Origin: CAYNKA01 sp964397655 | Lineage (GTDB): Bacteria; Spirochaetota; Spirochaetia; DTKZ01 | DNA length: 8,035 nucleotides | Direction: 5' to 3' | Assembly (NCBI GenBank): GCA_964397655.1 | Contig: CAYNKA010000028.1 | Location: 1 to 8,035, forward strand | In this document: in pieces, positions 1 to 7,257 of the stretch | How positions within the stretch are numbered: position 1 is the stretch's first letter | How the letters are laid out: every line of letters starts with the position of its first letter | Position numbers and translations under genes: made by a program | Notes under the pieces: generated by a model | What the model saw: only the letters and a program-made list of their open reading frames with translations | Told to the model about the DNA's origin: nothing | Database searches by the model: none

Positions 1-1320
1 CCCGGAGTCCTCAAGAACGGACGCATCTGCCCGACCGATCCTCTCTGGCTCGACGTCGTGAGGGCCAAGTACCGCGATCTCGTCGGACTCTTCCCCGGAA
101 TCAGGGGAGTCGTCGTGAGCGCGGGCTCGCCCGAGGGCAAGGCCGCCCTGTCGCAGAAAAAATGCTCCTGCGAACGCTGCGCCTCCACGAAGCTCACGGA
201 CTGGTACGCGTCCATCGTCGAGGCCATGCACGGGGTCCTTTCCCCCGCGGGGGTGGGGCTCGCGGTCCGGGAGTTCTCCTACAACGCGAACCACCAGGCC
301 GCGATCACCGAAGCCATGAGCCGGATGCCGAAGGACGTCGTCTACTGCATCAAGGTCACGCCCCACGACTTCTACCCGACCTTCCCGGACAACGGGCTCG
401 TCGAACGGGTGAAGGACAGGCCGAAGTGGATCGAGTACGACACCATGGGCCAGTACTACGGCTGGGGAGTCCTTCCCTGCTTCATGCGCGAGGACATCGC
501 CTCCCGCTTCGCCTACGCTATGGAGAACGGAGCGGAAGGCGCCCTCCTCCGGGTCGAGTGGGAAAGGATCAACGACCACTGGTCGCTGGACGGCCTGGGC
601 CGGTTGAACCTTCTCGCGGCGGCGGACTGCGCACGCGGCTCCCTCCGGTCCCCGGAGGAGGCGATCGAACGCTGGCTGGAAGAGGAGGGAATAGTCCGCT
701 CGGCCGCCGACGTCCGCCTGCTCGGGGACTACCTCCGGGACACCTGGGGCATCTTCCGCAGGGCGCTCTACGTGCACGACTTCGTGCTGAACGATTCCAG
801 CATGGTCCCGCTCTCGATCGAGCGGGCATGGTGGAGCATGGCGGAGAAGCACAGCCTCGCGGAATGGTTCCCTGAACGCAAGGCCGACCTCGACCTCGAC
901 GAGGCCAAGGTGACGGCCTACCTCGCGGAGAAGGACGAGGCGGTCTCGCTCATCGAGGCTTGGCGGAAGAAGGTCGAGGCGATCGACGCCTCCACCCCCG
1001 TGATCGACCTTCTGAAAAGGGCGGTCGCCGAGACCGCACGGTACGTCGGGCTCCACCGTGCATACGGAAGGGTCTGCATCCTCGCGTCGTACGCCGACCT
1101 GAAGGGGCCCTCGGTCCCGGAGGGGAGAATCCGGGAACTCGAGGATGCCTGCGACGAACTCGAGGCCTACGCCGCTTCCGTCCGGCGCTGGCTCGAGGAA
1201 TCCGACTACCGGCACCAGATGTACCTCCTCTTCAACCCGGACCGTTGCGCTGTCTTGGTCGAGGGAGGAAGGTCCCGAGCGGAAGCGGCCCGGACTCCGG
1301 GCGAAGGAAGACCGACATGA
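1..1320 (+). CDS. GH20/GH67-like TIM-barrel protein, paralogue A (5' end outside window)
   Basis: The reading frame is open from base 1 with no start that fits the homology, so the gene begins upstream; 439 residues are visible. It aligns along its whole length with the protein at 3372-5093, starting near residue 124 of that protein, so roughly 120-125 N-terminal residues are missing. Shared landmarks, numbered from the window edge: a glutamate in GSPEGK (E45), a CxCxxC cluster (C55, C57, C60), the block TPHDFYPTFP, then KWIEYD and QYYGWG, followed by a mainly helical C-terminal region. The order of these blocks (an IK..P.DF.P strand, then IEY...QY.GWG) recalls GH67 alpha-glucuronidases, and CxCxxC is also known in related DUF4838 proteins. 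The family call is inference; a glycosidase activity is plausible but not shown. Compared with its paralogue, the pocket-like loop differs (GSPEGK against GTGESR). The stop overlaps the next start as ATGA, placing it first of the visible genes in the operon. Confidence 0.72.
   Translation, partial: PGVLKNGRICPTDPLWLDVVRAKYRDLVGLFPGIRGVVVSAGSPEGKAALSQKKCSCERCASTKLTDWYASIVEAMHGVLSPAGVGLAVREFSYNANHQAAITEAMSRMPKDVVYCIKVTPHDFYPTFPDNGLVERVKDRPKWIEYDTMGQYYGWGVLPCFMREDIASRFAYAMENGAEGALLRVEWERINDHWSLDGLGRLNLLAAADCARGSLRSPEEAIERWLEEEGIVRSAADVRLLGDYLRDTWGIFRRALYVHDFVLNDSSMVPLSIERAWWSMAEKHSLAEWFPERKADLDLDEAKVTAYLAEKDEAVSLIEAWRKKVEAIDASTPVIDLLKRAVAETARYVGLHRAYGRVCILASYADLKGPSVPEGRIRELEDACDELEAYAASVRRWLEESDYRHQMYLLFNPDRCAVLVEGGRSRAEAARTPGEGRPT
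1304..1310 (+). promoter_or_regulatory. Ribosome binding site of the HisD-family gene
   Basis: AAGGAAG lies 6 nt before the ATG at 1317, inside the end of the preceding gene. It supports 1317 as the true start rather than the long upstream extension of the frame, which only shadows the hydrolase-like gene. Confidence 0.6.
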
Positions 1321-2591
1321 AAACCGTCAAATCCGGAACCCACCGTCTCTTCGAGAAGGACCCGGAAACCTCGAGGATCGTCTCGGAGATCCTCCTCGCC
1401 GTAGAGAGGAACGGCATGGACGCCGTGAGGAAATACAGCCGGGATTTCGACGACTGGGCGCCCGATTCCTTCGAGCTCTCCCCCTCCGAGATCGAGCGGG
1501 CGATATCCCGGGTGCCGCGCCAGGTGATCGAGGACACGGAGACCTGCCAGGGAAACGTCCGCGCCTTCGCGAAGGCCCAGCTCGCCACCCTCCTGCCGCT
1601 CGAGACGGAGATCCGGCCCGGCGTGGTCCTCGGCCACCGGCACATCCCCGTGAATTGCGTCGGCGCTTACGTCCCGGGAGGCCGCTACCCCATGTTCGGC
1701 TCCGCGCAGATGAGCATCATCCCCGCCAAGGTCGCGGGCGTGAAGACGGTCGCCGTCTGCACGCCGCCGGTCCGCGGTCAGGGCTGCTACCCGGCCACGG
1801 TCAACGCCGTCGCCAAGGCCGGGGCGGACCGCATCCTCGTCCTGGGAGGGGTCCAGGCCTTCGCCCTCCTCGCCTTCGGCCTCGGCGGCGTGCCGCCCGC
1901 CGACATGCTCTGCGGCGCCGGGAACAAGTTCGTGGCGGAGGCGAAGCGCCAGCTCTTCGGCCGCTGCGGGATCGACCTCCTCGCGGGGCCCACGGAAATC
2001 CTCGTGCTCGCCGACGACGGGGCGGACCCCGATCTCGTCGCCTGCGACATCCTGGGCCAGGCCGAGCACGACCCGAACGCCGGCCAATGCCTCGTCTGCC
2101 GGAGCGAGGCCTTCGCGCTGGAGACGATCGCCGCCGTCGCGAGGAGGCTCGGGACCCTGGAAACCCGAGACGTCGCCGGCGCCGCCTGGGAGAGGAACGG
2201 CATCGTCCAGGTCGCGGAGACCGACGAGGAGGCGGCCGCGCTCTGCGACGATTACGCCCCGGAGCACCTCGAGCTCCACGTGAGGAACCCGGACTTCTAC
2301 CTCGGCCGGCTCACCAACTACGGCTCGCTCTTCGTCGGCGAGGAGACCACCGTCGCGTACGGGGACAAGAGCATCGGCACCAACCACATCCTGCCTACGA
2401 GCCGGTCGGCCCGGTACACGGGCGGGCTCTGGGTCGGGAAATTCCTCAAGACCTGCACTTACCAGCGCATGACGCCCGGAGCGAGCCTGGCGATCGCCGG
2501 TCTCACGGAGAGGCAGTGCCTCGCGGAGAGGATGATCGCGCACGCGGAAACCGCGAAGATCAGGAAGGAAAGGTATGGAAATCAGGTATGA
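1317..2591 (+). CDS. Histidinol dehydrogenase family protein, HpsN-like alcohol/polyol dehydrogenase
   Basis: A 424-residue, full-length member of the zinc- and NAD-dependent HisD family, which carries out two-step oxidation of a primary alcohol to a carboxylate. The family's metal and catalytic residues are present: Q248 and H251 (GQAEH), E316-H317 (APEHLEL), D350 (YGDK), H357 (GTNHILPT) and H409 (IAHAE). Several signatures differ from biosynthetic HisD and match the HpsN branch (sulfopropanediol 3-dehydrogenase and relatives): VGAYVPGGRYP at 115-125, EAKRQLFGR at 208-216, TNYGSLF at 333-339, and ARYTGGLWVGKFLKTCTYQ at 365-383. No histidine-biosynthesis gene is nearby. The ATG overlaps the upstream stop (ATGA), and the 3' end overlaps the SDR gene by 17 nt, so expression is operonic. 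The substrate is likely a polyol, sugar-derived alcohol or sulfonate such as dihydroxypropanesulfonate; which one cannot be read from the sequence. Family assignment is firm, HpsN-type function is probable. Confidence 0.92.
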   Translation: MKTVKSGTHRLFEKDPETSRIVSEILLAVERNGMDAVRKYSRDFDDWAPDSFELSPSEIERAISRVPRQVIEDTETCQGNVRAFAKAQLATLLPLETEIRPGVVLGHRHIPVNCVGAYVPGGRYPMFGSAQMSIIPAKVAGVKTVAVCTPPVRGQGCYPATVNAVAKAGADRILVLGGVQAFALLAFGLGGVPPADMLCGAGNKFVAEAKRQLFGRCGIDLLAGPTEILVLADDGADPDLVACDILGQAEHDPNAGQCLVCRSEAFALETIAAVARRLGTLETRDVAGAAWERNGIVQVAETDEEAAALCDDYAPEHLELHVRNPDFYLGRLTNYGSLFVGEETTVAYGDKSIGTNHILPTSRSARYTGGLWVGKFLKTCTYQRMTPGASLAIAGLTERQCLAERMIAHAETAKIRKERYGNQV

Positions 2592-3354
2592 CTTCGGCGG
2601 AAGGTCAGCCGTCGTTTCGGGCGGGGCTTCCGGCATAGGCAGGGCCGTGGCTCTGGCGCTCCTCGACGCGGGCGCGTCGGTCGCCGTCCTCGACCGCGAC
2701 CGTGAAGCGCTGGAACTCCTCAAATTCACCCGCGCCGACGACGGTCCGAGGCTCCTCGCCCTCCCCTGTGACCTGACCCGGGCGGAGGACGTCGAGAAGG
2801 CGGTCGCGCTTTTCGTATCGAAATTCGGCGCTCCCTGCTTCCTCGTGAATTCGGTGGGCGTCAACGTCAGGAAGCCCGCACTCGATCTCGAGGACTCGGA
2901 ACTGGAGGACATGTTCCGCGTGAACCTCTTCGGCGTGTTCCGACTCTGCAGGATCGTCGCCCGGGTCATGTCCGACTCGGGGAAGGACGGACGATTGCGG
3001 AAAATCGTCAACATCGCGTCCACCGGCGCATGGCAGGGCTCGAAGAACTATTCCGGTTACAATTCCTCGAAGGCCGCCCTCCTCGCGGCGACTCGGATCT
3101 TCGCGAACGAATGGTACGAGCGCGGGATCGTCGTGAACGCGCTCTGCCCCGGCCCCACGATGACGCCCTTCGTGGAATCCTACTACCGGGAACGGCCCGA
3201 GCTCGTGAAATCCATCGTCGGGAAGACCCCGGCGGGAAGACTCGCCGAGCCGCGGGACCACGTGGGCCCCGTGCTCTTCCTCCTGTCGGACGCCTCGGAC
3301 TGGATCGTCGGCCAGGCCCTCGCCTCGGACGGGGGCAAGGGTCTCAACGACTGA
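2575..3354 (+). CDS. Short-chain dehydrogenase/reductase (classical SDR), NAD-preferring
   Basis: A 259-residue classical SDR with a Rossmann fold. The glycine-rich dinucleotide motif is SGGASGIG (residues 15-22, Ser in place of the usual Thr). An acidic D40 at the end of the second strand favours NAD(H) over NADP(H). The NNAG motif is altered to NSVG (92-95). The catalytic tetrad is complete: N117, S149, Y162 and K166 (YNSSK). A CPGPTMT segment follows, as expected. No signal peptide is visible, so the enzyme is cytoplasmic. The ATG at 2575 lies within the end of the HisD-family gene, preceded by AAGGAA 4 nt upstream. Within the operon it probably interconverts a secondary alcohol and a ketone on the same substrate path as the HpsN-like enzyme, much as SDR partners of HpsN do in dihydroxypropanesulfonate use. 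That role is inference; the SDR assignment is firm. Confidence 0.93.
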   Translation: MEIRYDFGGRSAVVSGGASGIGRAVALALLDAGASVAVLDRDREALELLKFTRADDGPRLLALPCDLTRAEDVEKAVALFVSKFGAPCFLVNSVGVNVRKPALDLEDSELEDMFRVNLFGVFRLCRIVARVMSDSGKDGRLRKIVNIASTGAWQGSKNYSGYNSSKAALLAATRIFANEWYERGIVVNALCPGPTMTPFVESYYRERPELVKSIVGKTPAGRLAEPRDHVGPVLFLLSDASDWIVGQALASDGGKGLND

Positions 3355-3355
3355 T

Positions 3356-3362
3356 GGAGGGG
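3356..3362 (+). promoter_or_regulatory. Ribosome binding site deciding the start of paralogue B
   Basis: GGAGGGG lies 9 nt before the ATG at 3372. An alternative in-frame ATG at 3354 overlaps the SDR stop (TGATG), but it precedes this strong site and would add six residues. I therefore prefer 3372. Coupled initiation at 3354 cannot be excluded. Confidence 0.65.
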
Positions 3363-3371
3363 ATTGCAGCC

Positions 3372-5093
3372 ATGGACGCATTCGGAATCAGGGCGATCGA
3401 GGTCCACAGCGCCTACGCGTGGGACTTCCGCTGGATCATGAAGGTTCTCGCCTTCGCAGAGGCCCGGGGGCTCAACGCGCTCGTGCTTCACCGCAACGAC
3501 GTCGTCGAACAGGTCGTGTACCCCGGCGCCTGCTTCGGGGCAGGGAATTCCTGCGCGAACATCTACGAGCGGTACCGCGAGGCTTTCAGGAAGATCTACC
3601 GGTACACTCCGACGAGGAGGAGCGGCCCGCTGCTCCGACGCGGATACCTGAACCGGGTCGCGGAGGAGGCCGGGCGGAGGGGAATCGGCCTCTTCCTGCA
3701 GAACAAGGAACTCTCCTTCCCGGACGTGCTCCTCGAGCTCTATCCCGACCTCGTCAAGGACGGCCACGGCTGCCCGAGCGAGCCCTTCTGGTTCGAATTC
3801 ATCGCCGCGAAGTACAAGGAACTCTTCGAGGACGTTCCCGGCATCGCGGGGATCATCACCTCGGTCGGCACCGGGGAGAGCCGGATCTCGATCACCGCGA
3901 ACCGGTGCACCTGCGACCTCTGCAGGGCGGCGACCCCCGAGACCTGGTACCGGAAGGTGATCGACGCCATGCACGGGGCGATCACGTCCCGGGGAAGGAG
4001 GCTCGTGCTCCGGGACTTCGCGTTCACGAAGAAGGCCCACGGAGAGCTCGCCTCCGCCTTCGAGGGCCTGCCTCCCGATATCGGCGTGGCGCTGAAGGAC
4101 ACTCCCCACGACTTCTACCCGACCTTCCCGCAGAACGAACTCATACGGAAGATCCGGGACCGCGAGAAATGGATCGAGTACGACGCCATGGCCCAGTACT
4201 TCGGCTGGGGAATAGGGCCCGCGACCATGATCGGCTACATGAAGGAGAGGATGGCCGAGGCGCGGAAGCTGGGGGCGTCCGGAATCGTGCTCAGGACCGA
4301 CTGGGAAAGCCTGGACGGCCACACGGCCTTCGACACGCCGAACGTCCTCAACCTCTACGCCGGAGCGGCCTTCGGCAAGGACCCCGCCTCGGACGAGGCT
4401 TCGGTGTACCGGACCTGGCTGGAGGACGAGAAGGCTTTCGCCGGCGACGCTTCCGAGAGGGACAAGGCCGAGGCGGTCTCGTGGATCGCCTCTATCTTCG
4501 ACCGGAACTGGGACGCGGTGAGAAGAGCCCTGTACGTCGGGGACTGCGTGTTCAACGACTGCAGCACCTTCCCCGTCGGCTGCGGCCAGGCCATCTGGCT
4601 CGCCGAGGAGAAGAACAGCCTGAAGGACTGGGTGCCGGAGAAGAAGGACGCTCTCCTTCCCACGGAGGAGAACACCCTGCGCATCCTCGCGGAAAAGGAC
4701 GAGGCGCTCGGCATGGTCCGCGAGCTCCGGCGGATGGTCGGCGATCCTCCCTCCGGCCTGTCCGAAGCCTTCGCCGCCGGACTCGCGGGACGGTACGAGG
4801 TTTTCGAACTCTACGTCGAGGGCTTCCGCTCCCTCGCCAGGCTCTTCGCCCTTCTTCGTTACGCGGAAGCCTCGGGTTCGGTCCGGGCGTCCCTCGCGGG
4901 CAGGCGGGTCGCGGACGAGTTCAGGTCCGCACTCGGGGAGGCCGACCGGACGATCTCGGCCTACGGCGAGTTCTATCGTTCGACCTCGCTGCCCTCGGCC
5001 GTGTATCAGCTCCTCAACGCGGAGCGGCTCGCATCGTTCCGCGACGACGCCGCGCGGAGCTTCGAGGAGATCTCCCGAGGTGAGCGTGCATGA
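3372..5093 (+). CDS. GH20/GH67-like TIM-barrel protein, paralogue B (putative glycoside hydrolase)
   Basis: A complete 573-residue protein without a signal peptide, so probably cytoplasmic. The N-terminal two-thirds reads as a (beta/alpha)8 barrel: a first strand (IRAIEVHSAYAWDFRW), a GLNALVLHRND strand typical of GH20-type hydrolases (34-43), RRGIGLFLQNKE (102-113), GIAGIITSVGTGESR (157-171, with E169 a candidate acidic residue), a CTCDLC cluster (C179, C181, C184), RDF (214-216), TPHDFYPTFP (244-253), KWIEYD (266-271) and QYFGWG (275-280). Residues from about 340 onward are mostly helical. The same blocks occur in the same order in the gene at 1-1320; over residues 240-312 I count 39 of 73 aligned positions identical. 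Similarity to GH67/DUF4838-type proteins is my recognition of the block pattern, not a search result. It is last in the operon, 17 nt after the SDR. A non-hydrolytic sugar-processing role is possible. Confidence 0.85.
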   Translation: MDAFGIRAIEVHSAYAWDFRWIMKVLAFAEARGLNALVLHRNDVVEQVVYPGACFGAGNSCANIYERYREAFRKIYRYTPTRRSGPLLRRGYLNRVAEEAGRRGIGLFLQNKELSFPDVLLELYPDLVKDGHGCPSEPFWFEFIAAKYKELFEDVPGIAGIITSVGTGESRISITANRCTCDLCRAATPETWYRKVIDAMHGAITSRGRRLVLRDFAFTKKAHGELASAFEGLPPDIGVALKDTPHDFYPTFPQNELIRKIRDREKWIEYDAMAQYFGWGIGPATMIGYMKERMAEARKLGASGIVLRTDWESLDGHTAFDTPNVLNLYAGAAFGKDPASDEASVYRTWLEDEKAFAGDASERDKAEAVSWIASIFDRNWDAVRRALYVGDCVFNDCSTFPVGCGQAIWLAEEKNSLKDWVPEKKDALLPTEENTLRILAEKDEALGMVRELRRMVGDPPSGLSEAFAAGLAGRYEVFELYVEGFRSLARLFALLRYAEASGSVRASLAGRRVADEFRSALGEADRTISAYGEFYRSTSLPSAVYQLLNAERLASFRDDAARSFEEISRGERA

Positions 5094-5137
5094 ATCGATC
5101 GGAGCTGGTTGCCTACGGGAAGCCCGCTACGCTGAAA
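5094..5137. other. Convergent intergenic gap, no clear terminator
   Basis: Only 44 nt separate the stop of the + strand operon from the stop of the - strand kinase remnant. The only structure is a short CGGG/CCCG stem with a three-base loop (5116-5126), without a T-run on either strand. I do not call it a terminator. Confidence 0.4.
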
Positions 5138-5437
5138 TCAGAACCTCAGACGGACGACGGTGCCTTCATCGCTGAACACTTCGACCGTCCCTCCGACCTG
5201 CTTCGCCAGGAGGTTCATCAGCGTATGGCCCAGACTCGGGCTCCGCGAGACGTCGTAGCCCGGCGGCAGTCCGACGCCCGAGTCCCTCACCGAAAGTTCG
5301 ATGAAATCCCCGGATACGCGCTTCAAGCCGACTTCGACCCTTCTGCCGAAGGAGAGGCGGTCGACGAGGAGGGGGATCTCCCGGCCCTTTTCCTGAAGTC
5401 CGGGAAGAGAACAAATCACCGGGGCTTTGTCAGGGCG
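5138..5437 (-). pseudogene. Remnant of a sensor histidine kinase (C-terminal part of HATPase domain)
   Basis: The minus-strand frame is open from a stop at 5440-5438 to a TGA at 5140-5138. From the only plausible initiator, a GTG at 5419, it would encode 93 residues. It carries the G1 box (VRDSGVGLP, 44-52), the G2-type segment SLGHTLMNLLAKQVGG (62-77) and the terminal DEGTVVRLRF, which is how the ATPase domain of HisKA_2/HWE-type sensor kinases ends. The N box needed for ATP and magnesium binding, the phospho-acceptor histidine and all sensor domains are missing. The transporter gene ends only about 20 nt upstream, leaving no room for them. I read it as a decayed 3' fragment left by a deletion or rearrangement. 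A short stand-alone ATPase-like protein is less likely without an N box. No convincing Shine-Dalgarno site precedes the GTG. Confidence 0.7.
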
Positions 5438-5457
5438 TCAGCATGGAAATGCGAGAC

Positions 5458-7182
5458 CTACGCGCGTTCGCCCCGGGGGATGCCGGAGCCGCACGCGGCG
5501 GCCGCGGTCTCCTCCGCCTTCCTGAACGCCTTGGCGGTCGAGGCGAAGATCTCGTCCTCGGCCATGAAGACGTTCTCCTCCCCGATCTTTCCGGTGATCC
5601 CGAGCCGGTCGAGGAACCTCTTCATCTCCGGGCCCACCCCGCAGAGGAGCACCTTCCTGTCCTTCGCCCGGAGACGGTCTATGAAATTCTCCACGACCTC
5701 GAAGGCGGAGATGTCCACGACGCTGACGCCCTTGAGGCGGATGATGCAGGTCCCGGGATCTATCTCCCGCACGACCTTGTCCAGCTTCTCCTCGAGGTCG
5801 GAAGAGGAACCGAAGTACATTTCGCCCGAGATGTGGATGAGCGTGATCCCCGAACCTCCTCCGGCAGGATCGACCCGATCCATGTCGCGTTCCTTGAAGG
5901 AGGAGCTGCCGTCCCTCACCAGGAGCTTCACTCTGACCTCGCCGGTGTTCCAGAGATGGACGATGACCGAGACGGCGATTCCCACGAGGATGGCCCTCTC
6001 GAGGTCGGGCATGAGGATCGTCGAGCCTACGGTAATGAGGACCACGACGAGGTCGTTCCTCCCCGCCTTCGCGATCCTGCCGAGGGCGTGCGTGTTCACC
6101 ATGTTGAAGGCCACGACGACGATGACTCCGGCGAGCGAGGCGTTGGGGATGTAGCGTGCATAGGGAGCGAAAAAGACGAGCGTGACCGCGACGAAGATCC
6201 CCGAGAGCATCCCCGCCAGCCTGGTCTTCGCCCCGGCGCTCATGTTGACCGCTGAGCGGGTGAAGGAGCCCGACGAGGGGAAACACCGGAAGAAGGCGGC
6301 GATCATGTTGGCCAGGCCCTGCGCCCGGAATTCCCTGTTCGCGTCGATCCTCTGCCCGCTCGAAAGCGAAATCGACTTGGCGATCGAGATCGCCTCGACG
6401 AGGCCTACGATGGCGATAGCCGCGGCGCCGCCGAACACGGAAAAAGCCCGGGAAACGTCGAAGCCGCCGGGCGGATGAAACCGGGGAAGCATGGCGGGGA
6501 CGTCGCCGATCAGCCTGACGCCGTGGGCTTCGAGGCCGAACGCTTTCACCGCGGCCGCGCCCGCCACCATACCGATGAGCGCGCCGGGTACGTATTTGTG
6601 GATTTTCCTGCCGATCGCGATGGCGGCGACCGAAAAACAGGCGAGTCCCAGTGCGCGGGGATCGACGCTTCCCATCGAGGTCAGCACCAGGAAAACCTTC
6701 TCGTAGAGAGGACGATAACCGCCCGAAATCCTGATCCCGAGGAACTGATCGAGCTGGCCCAGGGCGATGATGACCCCGGCCCCCGTGGTGAAGCCGACGA
6801 CCACCGAATGCGAGACGTAGTTGATGATCTTCCCGACCTTGAGGACGCCGAGCAGGAATTGGACGAGTCCCACGAGGAAGGTGAGCAGGAAGAGCACGGC
6901 ATGGGCATCGGTCTGCGGGAAAAAGCGCACCTGACCTGCGATCATGAGGGAGATGGCGTTCGTGGGCCCGGTGATCAGGTGGTCGGAACTCCCGAACAGG
7001 GAGCCGAAGATCGCGGCGACGATCGAGGTGTACAGACCGTAGACGGGATTCAGGCCCGCGATGAGCGCATAAGCCATGGATTGGGGAAGTGCCACGATGG
7101 CGACGGTCAATCCCGCCGAGACGTCGAACTTGAGGTCGCCGACGCGGTAGGAACGGAAATCCGAAAGATAGGGGATTTTCAT
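5458..7182 (-). CDS. SulP/SLC26 family anion transporter with C-terminal STAS domain
   Basis: A 574-residue inner-membrane transporter of normal SulP length. Family signatures in order: AGLTVAIVALPQSMAYALIAGL (23-44), NPVYGLYTS (45-53), DHLITGPTNAISL (67-79), VGFTTGAGVIIALGQL (129-144), IDANREFRAQGLANM (279-293) and FPSSGSFTRSAVN (301-313). Many hydrophobic segments lie between residues 22 and 410. The C-terminal STAS domain spans about 445-555 and keeps the D-x-S core (VVDIS, D490 and S492). SulP proteins move sulfate, bicarbonate, or di-carboxylates together with sodium or protons; the substrate cannot be told from the sequence. The ATG at 7182 gives the N-terminus expected for the family, but the only good Shine-Dalgarno match (GGAGG, 7205-7201) lies 18 nt away, so initiation may be weak. 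It shares strand with the two genes at 7258-8035 across a 75-nt gap. Confidence 0.95.
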   Translation of the reverse strand: MKIPYLSDFRSYRVGDLKFDVSAGLTVAIVALPQSMAYALIAGLNPVYGLYTSIVAAIFGSLFGSSDHLITGPTNAISLMIAGQVRFFPQTDAHAVLFLLTFLVGLVQFLLGVLKVGKIINYVSHSVVVGFTTGAGVIIALGQLDQFLGIRISGGYRPLYEKVFLVLTSMGSVDPRALGLACFSVAAIAIGRKIHKYVPGALIGMVAGAAAVKAFGLEAHGVRLIGDVPAMLPRFHPPGGFDVSRAFSVFGGAAAIAIVGLVEAISIAKSISLSSGQRIDANREFRAQGLANMIAAFFRCFPSSGSFTRSAVNMSAGAKTRLAGMLSGIFVAVTLVFFAPYARYIPNASLAGVIVVVAFNMVNTHALGRIAKAGRNDLVVVLITVGSTILMPDLERAILVGIAVSVIVHLWNTGEVRVKLLVRDGSSSFKERDMDRVDPAGGGSGITLIHISGEMYFGSSSDLEEKLDKVVREIDPGTCIIRLKGVSVVDISAFEVVENFIDRLRAKDRKVLLCGVGPEMKRFLDRLGITGKIGEENVFMAEDEIFASTAKAFRKAEETAAAACGSGIPRGERA

Positions 7183-7257
7183 GGCGGATGCGTTTTCGAA
7201 CCTCCGACTCGTTTCAGCCCATTACGGACGGAGAAACGCCGACGGCTTTCGATCGCT
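7183..7257 (-). other. Gap between DUF59-like gene and SulP gene, with a small imperfect hairpin
   Basis: On the minus strand, 7250-7233 can fold as GAAA-GCC, loop GTC, GGC-G-TTTC with one bulged G. It begins 7 nt after the stop of the upstream gene. There is no following T-run, so a classic intrinsic terminator is not supported; it could be a weak attenuator or a processing site. I see no convincing -35/-10 pair for the transporter here. Confidence 0.25.

Noticed and set aside
1206..3023. Long minus-strand frame of 605 codons across the HisD-family and SDR genes.
   Set aside because: It is a shadow caused by high GC at third positions; its translation is Arg/Gly/Pro-rich without domain signatures, while the plus strand encodes two complete enzymes.
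5116..5126. Small CGGG-AAG-CCCG stem between the convergent genes.
   Set aside because: A four-base stem with no T-run on either strand is within chance in GC-rich DNA; not called a terminator.
5067..5481. Near-identical C-terminal tails RGERA in the hydrolase-like protein B and the SulP protein.
   Set aside because: The codons differ at almost every position and the genes are on opposite strands, so this is not a DNA repeat; probably coincidence.
5138..5481. Possible STAS plus anti-sigma-type ATPase pair (SulP STAS next to an ATPase fragment).
   Set aside because: The fragment reads as the end of a sensor histidine kinase, lacks the N box, and the STAS domain is the normal C-terminus of a SulP transporter.
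5090..6154. Plus-strand frame of 354 codons whose ATG overlaps the stop of the hydrolase-like gene (ATGA).
   Set aside because: It lies antisense to the kinase remnant and the SulP gene, has low-complexity Ser/Thr/Arg-rich composition and no recognisable domain; the SulP reading is unambiguous.
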